Below are positions 6,728 through 8,697 of a DNA stretch of 8,697 nucleotides, one piece after another (position 1 is the first letter of the stretch; each line of letters starts with the position of its first letter). Below the pieces are notes generated by a model. It ran no database searches and was not told the origin of the DNA. It worked only from the letters and a program-made list of their open reading frames with translations. A program made the translations under genes and the position numbers. The stretch is from an uncultured Lachnospiraceae bacterium (GTDB lineage Bacteria; Bacillota; Clostridia; Lachnospirales; Lachnospiraceae): the NCBI GenBank assembly GCA_902797785.1, contig CADBUD010000243.1, forward strand, positions 1 to 8,697, given 5' to 3'.

Positions 6728-7921
6728 CTATGCTGCACTTGAAATTCCCTCATACAGCCGGAACAAATCGTGGGGAACTGTACTTGCAGCCGCATTGGAA
6801 TTTCTAAGCTCTTCCCACGTCACACCATTCTTCCGATACATTGTCACGACCTTTTCAAATACATCCCAATGCCATTCCGGTTCTGGTGTTCTGCTGCCTG
6901 CCAGCGCCGAACCAACATTCACATACCACTGACTCGGCATGGCAATGACTCCTTTTTCTATCAGGTATTGCAGCCCTTCCAGCAGGGACTCCTTTGGCTC
7001 TATCCCGCTGACAAAGGTGGAACGGACTTTATGCTTTCCGAACACATTCAATTCCTCCTCCAAAGCATTCAGCCAATTCTGTCTTCCACCACAGACATCT
7101 TTTTTCCCAGGACAGATCAGATCGAACATTCCCGCATCCCAGATTTCCATATTGGTAGCTATGGTAGAAAAACCTGCCTCTTTGTATTTTTCAAAAACGG
7201 TGAAATCAAGCGGCGCGCCCACACAGGCAGTTCCATTAAAATGCGGCTGACCAAGCGCTTCCGTAATCGCCTCTGCGACATCTACGTAATAATCTACCTC
7301 GCGTCTTTCCGGAATAAATCCGCCGCTGATGGTCAAATGATCGTATCCGTCTTTGTAGCATTCTTTTACGGTCTCTGCTATCTGTCCTGCGGTCTTCCAA
7401 GCGATACATTCTCTTTCCGCATACAAAGACTTTGTGGCATTGATATTACAGAACAAGCAATCCTGCCCTTTGTCCTTTAAGGCACATTCATTGCTGTATG
7501 GGATAAAGATGATTCCGTACCCACTGTCCTGTCCTACCGTTCTCATCAGTGTTCCGTCTGAGGTCTTTTTATCGTAGTAGTTTGGTCTTTTTGAAAACTC
7601 TACGGTATCCAGTATGATCTCATGTCCCTTTTTTATCAGATATCTTCCATCTTCAAACTTCAGTTTGTAAGGGCTTTTGGGAATCCAGCGGAGGCTGACA
7701 CGATAGTGTCCCTTTGGGGTGATGATGCAATCCGGAAACACATAGTTGACATGCTCCTTCTGATCTGTATTGAACATCGCGTTGACCTGCTCTGTGACCT
7801 CTTTTCCAAGTGCTTCATAATTTTCAAAAATATTTGCGTCAAAGCTTAATCCCTCTACTAAGAGTTCATTCTTTAACTGTATCTCTTTGTAAAGCTCCTG
7901 ATCTACTTCTTCATTCGCCAT
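6728..7921 (-). CDS. Radical SAM protein 2 with extended CX8CX2C cluster motif
   Basis: This 397-residue protein is the first gene after the operon promoter and a paralogue of the radical SAM protein at 2417-3667. The presumed cluster cysteines are C146, C155 and C158 in CALKDKGQDCLFC (CX8CX2C). Before them lies RPNYYDKKTSDGTLM (112-126), matching the block in protein 1. After them are TISGG (198-202), a possible SAM-binding GGE-type strand, TNMEI (256-260), LICPGK (268-273) and FVSGIEP (303-309), all collinear with protein 1. Additional cysteines (C65, C172, C188, C233, C277) are not obviously clustered. AGGAGG lies 8 nt before the ATG. The frame ends at an amber TAG, after which 15 more sense codons continue before a TAA, so the C-terminus may have been trimmed. 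The superfamily is well supported; the reaction is unknown. Confidence 0.86.
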   Translation of the reverse strand: MANEEVDQELYKEIQLKNELLVEGLSFDANIFENYEALGKEVTEQVNAMFNTDQKEHVNYVFPDCIITPKGHYRVSLRWIPKSPYKLKFEDGRYLIKKGHEIILDTVEFSKRPNYYDKKTSDGTLMRTVGQDSGYGIIFIPYSNECALKDKGQDCLFCNINATKSLYAERECIAWKTAGQIAETVKECYKDGYDHLTISGGFIPERREVDYYVDVAEAITEALGQPHFNGTACVGAPLDFTVFEKYKEAGFSTIATNMEIWDAGMFDLICPGKKDVCGGRQNWLNALEEELNVFGKHKVRSTFVSGIEPKESLLEGLQYLIEKGVIAMPSQWYVNVGSALAGSRTPEPEWHWDVFEKVVTMYRKNGVTWEELRNSNAAASTVPHDLFRLYEGISSAA

Positions 7922-8045
7922 TTTTCCTTCCTCCTATTCTTATTCGGTATCATCCCTGCACTGTCTCATCCCCAAAAAGATTTCTGTACGCTCTCTCTCT
8001 AAAATCTCTCTGCGAGATGTGGAATGAATTTCCTATCTGCTGCAT
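7922..8045 (-). promoter_or_regulatory. Long 5' leader of the operon
   Basis: About 125 nt separate the likely transcription start from the first ATG, long enough for RNA-based control. It contains a small hairpin (ATCTC, loop GCAGA, GAGAT, about 8004-8018) followed by TTTTAG, then a purine-rich AGAGAGAG stretch and a GGGGATGAGACAG segment before the AGGAGG site. I compared it by eye with TPP, FMN, SAM, purine, preQ1 and cobalamin riboswitch cores and recognised none. Confidence 0.35.
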
Positions 8046-8051
8046 GCATGA

Positions 8052-8081
8052 ATTATACACGCAGCTTTCTCACAAAAACAA
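8052..8081 (-). promoter_or_regulatory. Sigma-A-type promoter of the operon
   Basis: On the minus strand a perfect TATAAT (8052-8057) is preceded, at 18 nt, by TTGTTT (8076-8081). Transcription would begin near 8045, inside the 8-bp palindrome TGCATGCA (8041-8048), which could also be an operator half. This is the best promoter in the window. It sits between the upstream terminator and radical SAM protein 2, so it probably drives the whole gene set. Confidence 0.7.
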
Positions 8082-8114
8082 TCCAAAATTGTGAAAACGA
8101 AATCTCAGAACAAC

Positions 8115-8156
8115 AAAAAAACAGGGAAATTCACCGTGAAATTTCCCTGTTTTTTT
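8115..8156. terminator. Strong bidirectional rho-independent terminator
   Basis: The arms ACAGGGAAATT (8121-8131) and AATTTCCCTGT (8140-8150) pair perfectly around an 8-nt loop. The A-run at 8115-8120 and T-run at 8151-8156 extend the stem and give a U-tract on either strand. For minus-strand transcripts it ends the hydrolase-remnant unit just before the operon promoter. Confidence 0.9.
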
Positions 8157-8266
8157 CAAATTATCTGTCTTTTCCATCGAATTTAAGTAATCGTTTTCCT
8201 CTACGTCCTTACTGGAAAAAACGATACTTTCTTGATAAATATTTTTCATTTTATTCCAAAAAATTC
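8157..8266 (-). other. Gap without a convincing gene
   Basis: Between the terminator and the hydrolase remnant a minus-strand frame opens at ATG 8249 (MKNIYQESIVFSSKDVEEND...) and would run on through the terminator and the -35 element to 8070 (59 residues). The first 36 or so residues look protein-like, but only a weak GGA precedes the ATG and the tail is the translated terminator. GGAGG at the end of the remnant is about 24 nt away, too far to serve it. I treat it as non-coding or as a relic. Confidence 0.4.
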
Positions 8267-8464
8267 TTAATTTCCTCCGTTTATCCGGAAATTATTTTTT
8301 ACCACCAAAGCCAATTCCTCCGCCAGTCGTGCGTGCGCCTCCGGTGCAAGGTGAAGGGAGTCCTGCGTGGAGGACTGGATATATTTTGCCGCCGGATAAC
8401 GTAATCCTGTGATCGGAATGTATCCATAAGTGTTGGAATCCCCGTAACATAATACTGTTTTCAT
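8267..8464 (-). pseudogene. SGNH/GDSL hydrolase remnant with large internal deletion
   Basis: The frame encodes only 65 residues, against roughly 200 for this esterase/lipase family. It starts with the hallmark first block MKTVLCYGDSNTYGY, where S10 of GDSN is the nucleophile, and continues to TGLRYP. It then jumps to a sequence typical of the family's end, AKYIQSSTQDSLHLAPEAHARLAEEL, where D35 and H38 are the catalytic Asp and His. About 130-150 residues between them, including the blocks that carry the oxyanion-hole residues, are missing, and the frame is kept across the junction near 8387-8393. AGGAGG with a 7-nt spacer precedes the ATG, and the terminator at 8115-8156 would end its transcript. 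It is probably a dead gene, although the short product could still be made. Confidence 0.8.
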
Positions 8465-8496
8465 GATTTTTCCTCCTTTTTTATTTATAATCTCTC

Positions 8497-8541
8497 GGAA
8501 TCTCTAAGCCCCTATTTCTAAGGCTTTCAGATTCCTTTTTT
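8497..8541 (+). terminator. Hairpin plus T-run on the plus strand
   Basis: GGAATCTCTAAGCC (8497-8510) and GGCTTTCAGATTCC (8522-8535) pair except for a 2-nt internal mismatch, and six T residues follow (8536-8541). It would stop plus-strand transcription arriving from the left. No plus-strand gene ends here, so it may instead shield the adjacent transposase gene from outside transcription, or be part of an insertion-sequence end. Confidence 0.5.
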
Positions 8542-8550
8542 ATAAAATCC

Positions 8551-8697
8551 GTTACTATTCACAGTCCCCATCCCGGGAGAGACTTCACCAGAAATCGAAA
8601 GATGGGATTTTACAATACCATTTTGATGCTCCTGACAATGGAGGCCGACTGCATAAAAGAGGAACTCTACCGATACTTCGGAAGAAACACCAACGCC
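8551..8697 (+). CDS. N-terminal fragment of an IS4-type transposase, partial
   Basis: This is the only plus-strand reading I support; it runs off the right edge. The frame reads PGRDFTRNRKMGFYNTILMLL followed by TMEADCIKEELYRYFGRNTNA. That matches my memory of the N-terminal pattern of IS4-family transposases in Clostridia (DFTRxRKL, a hydrophobic helix, SMExxSLxKEL, F). The catalytic DDE domain would lie beyond the window. The first in-frame ATG is at 8602, after the DFTRNRK block, and no good ribosome site or earlier ATG is visible; the frame is open back to 8491 through the hairpin. The start may therefore be lost and the copy decayed, or initiation uses a rare codon such as ATT at 8557. 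Family assignment is by motif memory only. Confidence 0.55.

Noticed and set aside
7922..8000. TPP riboswitch suspicion from ATGAGACAG and GATGATACCG segments
   Set aside because: The order and spacing of the CUGAGA, ACCUGAU and GCGUAGGGA cores are not present, so the resemblance is superficial.
8005..8047. Leader mini-frame starting ATGCATGCAGCAG
   Set aside because: The ATG lies at the expected transcription start, leaving no room for a ribosome site.
8070..8249. 59-codon minus-strand frame starting MKNIYQESIVF
   Set aside because: It has no proper ribosome site, runs through the strong terminator and the -35 element, and its last third is simply the translated hairpin. Possibly a relic, not a supported gene.
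1..8697. CRISPR array, tRNA or rRNA genes
   Set aside because: No regularly spaced repeats, tRNA cloverleaf sequence with TTCGAnnC arm, or rRNA core sequence was seen on either strand.

Overview
The window looks like a piece of a low-to-medium GC Gram-positive chromosome, most likely a clostridial gut anaerobe of the Lachnospiraceae type. This is inferred from AGGAGG ribosome-binding sites, a sigma-A-like promoter, T-tailed hairpin terminators, a lipoprotein-anchored importer and the style of the proteins. The species cannot be read from the sequence.

Nearly the whole window (positions about 8057 down to 6) is one apparent minus-strand operon read right to left. A promoter (8052-8081) and a leader of roughly 125 nt precede radical SAM protein 2 (6728-7921). 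Next come a probable 37-residue basic peptide (6518-6631), a lipoprotein substrate-binding protein (5328-6503), an ABC permease (4534-5310) and an ABC ATPase (3719-4537). Radical SAM protein 1 (2417-3667), a flavodoxin-fold reductase with a clustered cysteine motif (1880-2413), a pyridoxamine-phosphate-oxidase-like flavoprotein (1382-1849) and a MATE exporter (6-1382) complete it. Several junctions are tight: ATGA between permease and ATPase, TAATG between flavoprotein and exporter, and 3 nt between radical SAM 1 and the reductase.

The striking point is that the two radical SAM proteins are paralogues. Both carry a stretched cluster motif (CX9CX2C and CX8CX2C) in place of the classical CX3CX2C, a shared KKTSxGTxM block just before it, and a shared ICPGK block later. 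They bracket a SsuABC/TauABC/NMT1-type importer and are followed by possible electron carriers and an exporter. My inference is an import, radical chemistry, flavin redox and export module for an unidentified small organic molecule. A new small peptide in the operon leaves a peptide-modification role open. No substrate can be named from sequence alone.

To the right of the operon promoter the DNA is decayed. A strong bidirectional terminator (8115-8156) is followed by about 110 nt without a clear gene, then a remnant of an SGNH/GDSL hydrolase in which the N-terminal Ser block is joined in frame to the C-terminal Asp-His block (8267-8464). A plus-strand hairpin with a T-run comes next (8497-8541), then the beginning of what looks like an IS4-type transposase on the plus strand, cut by the window end (8551-8697).
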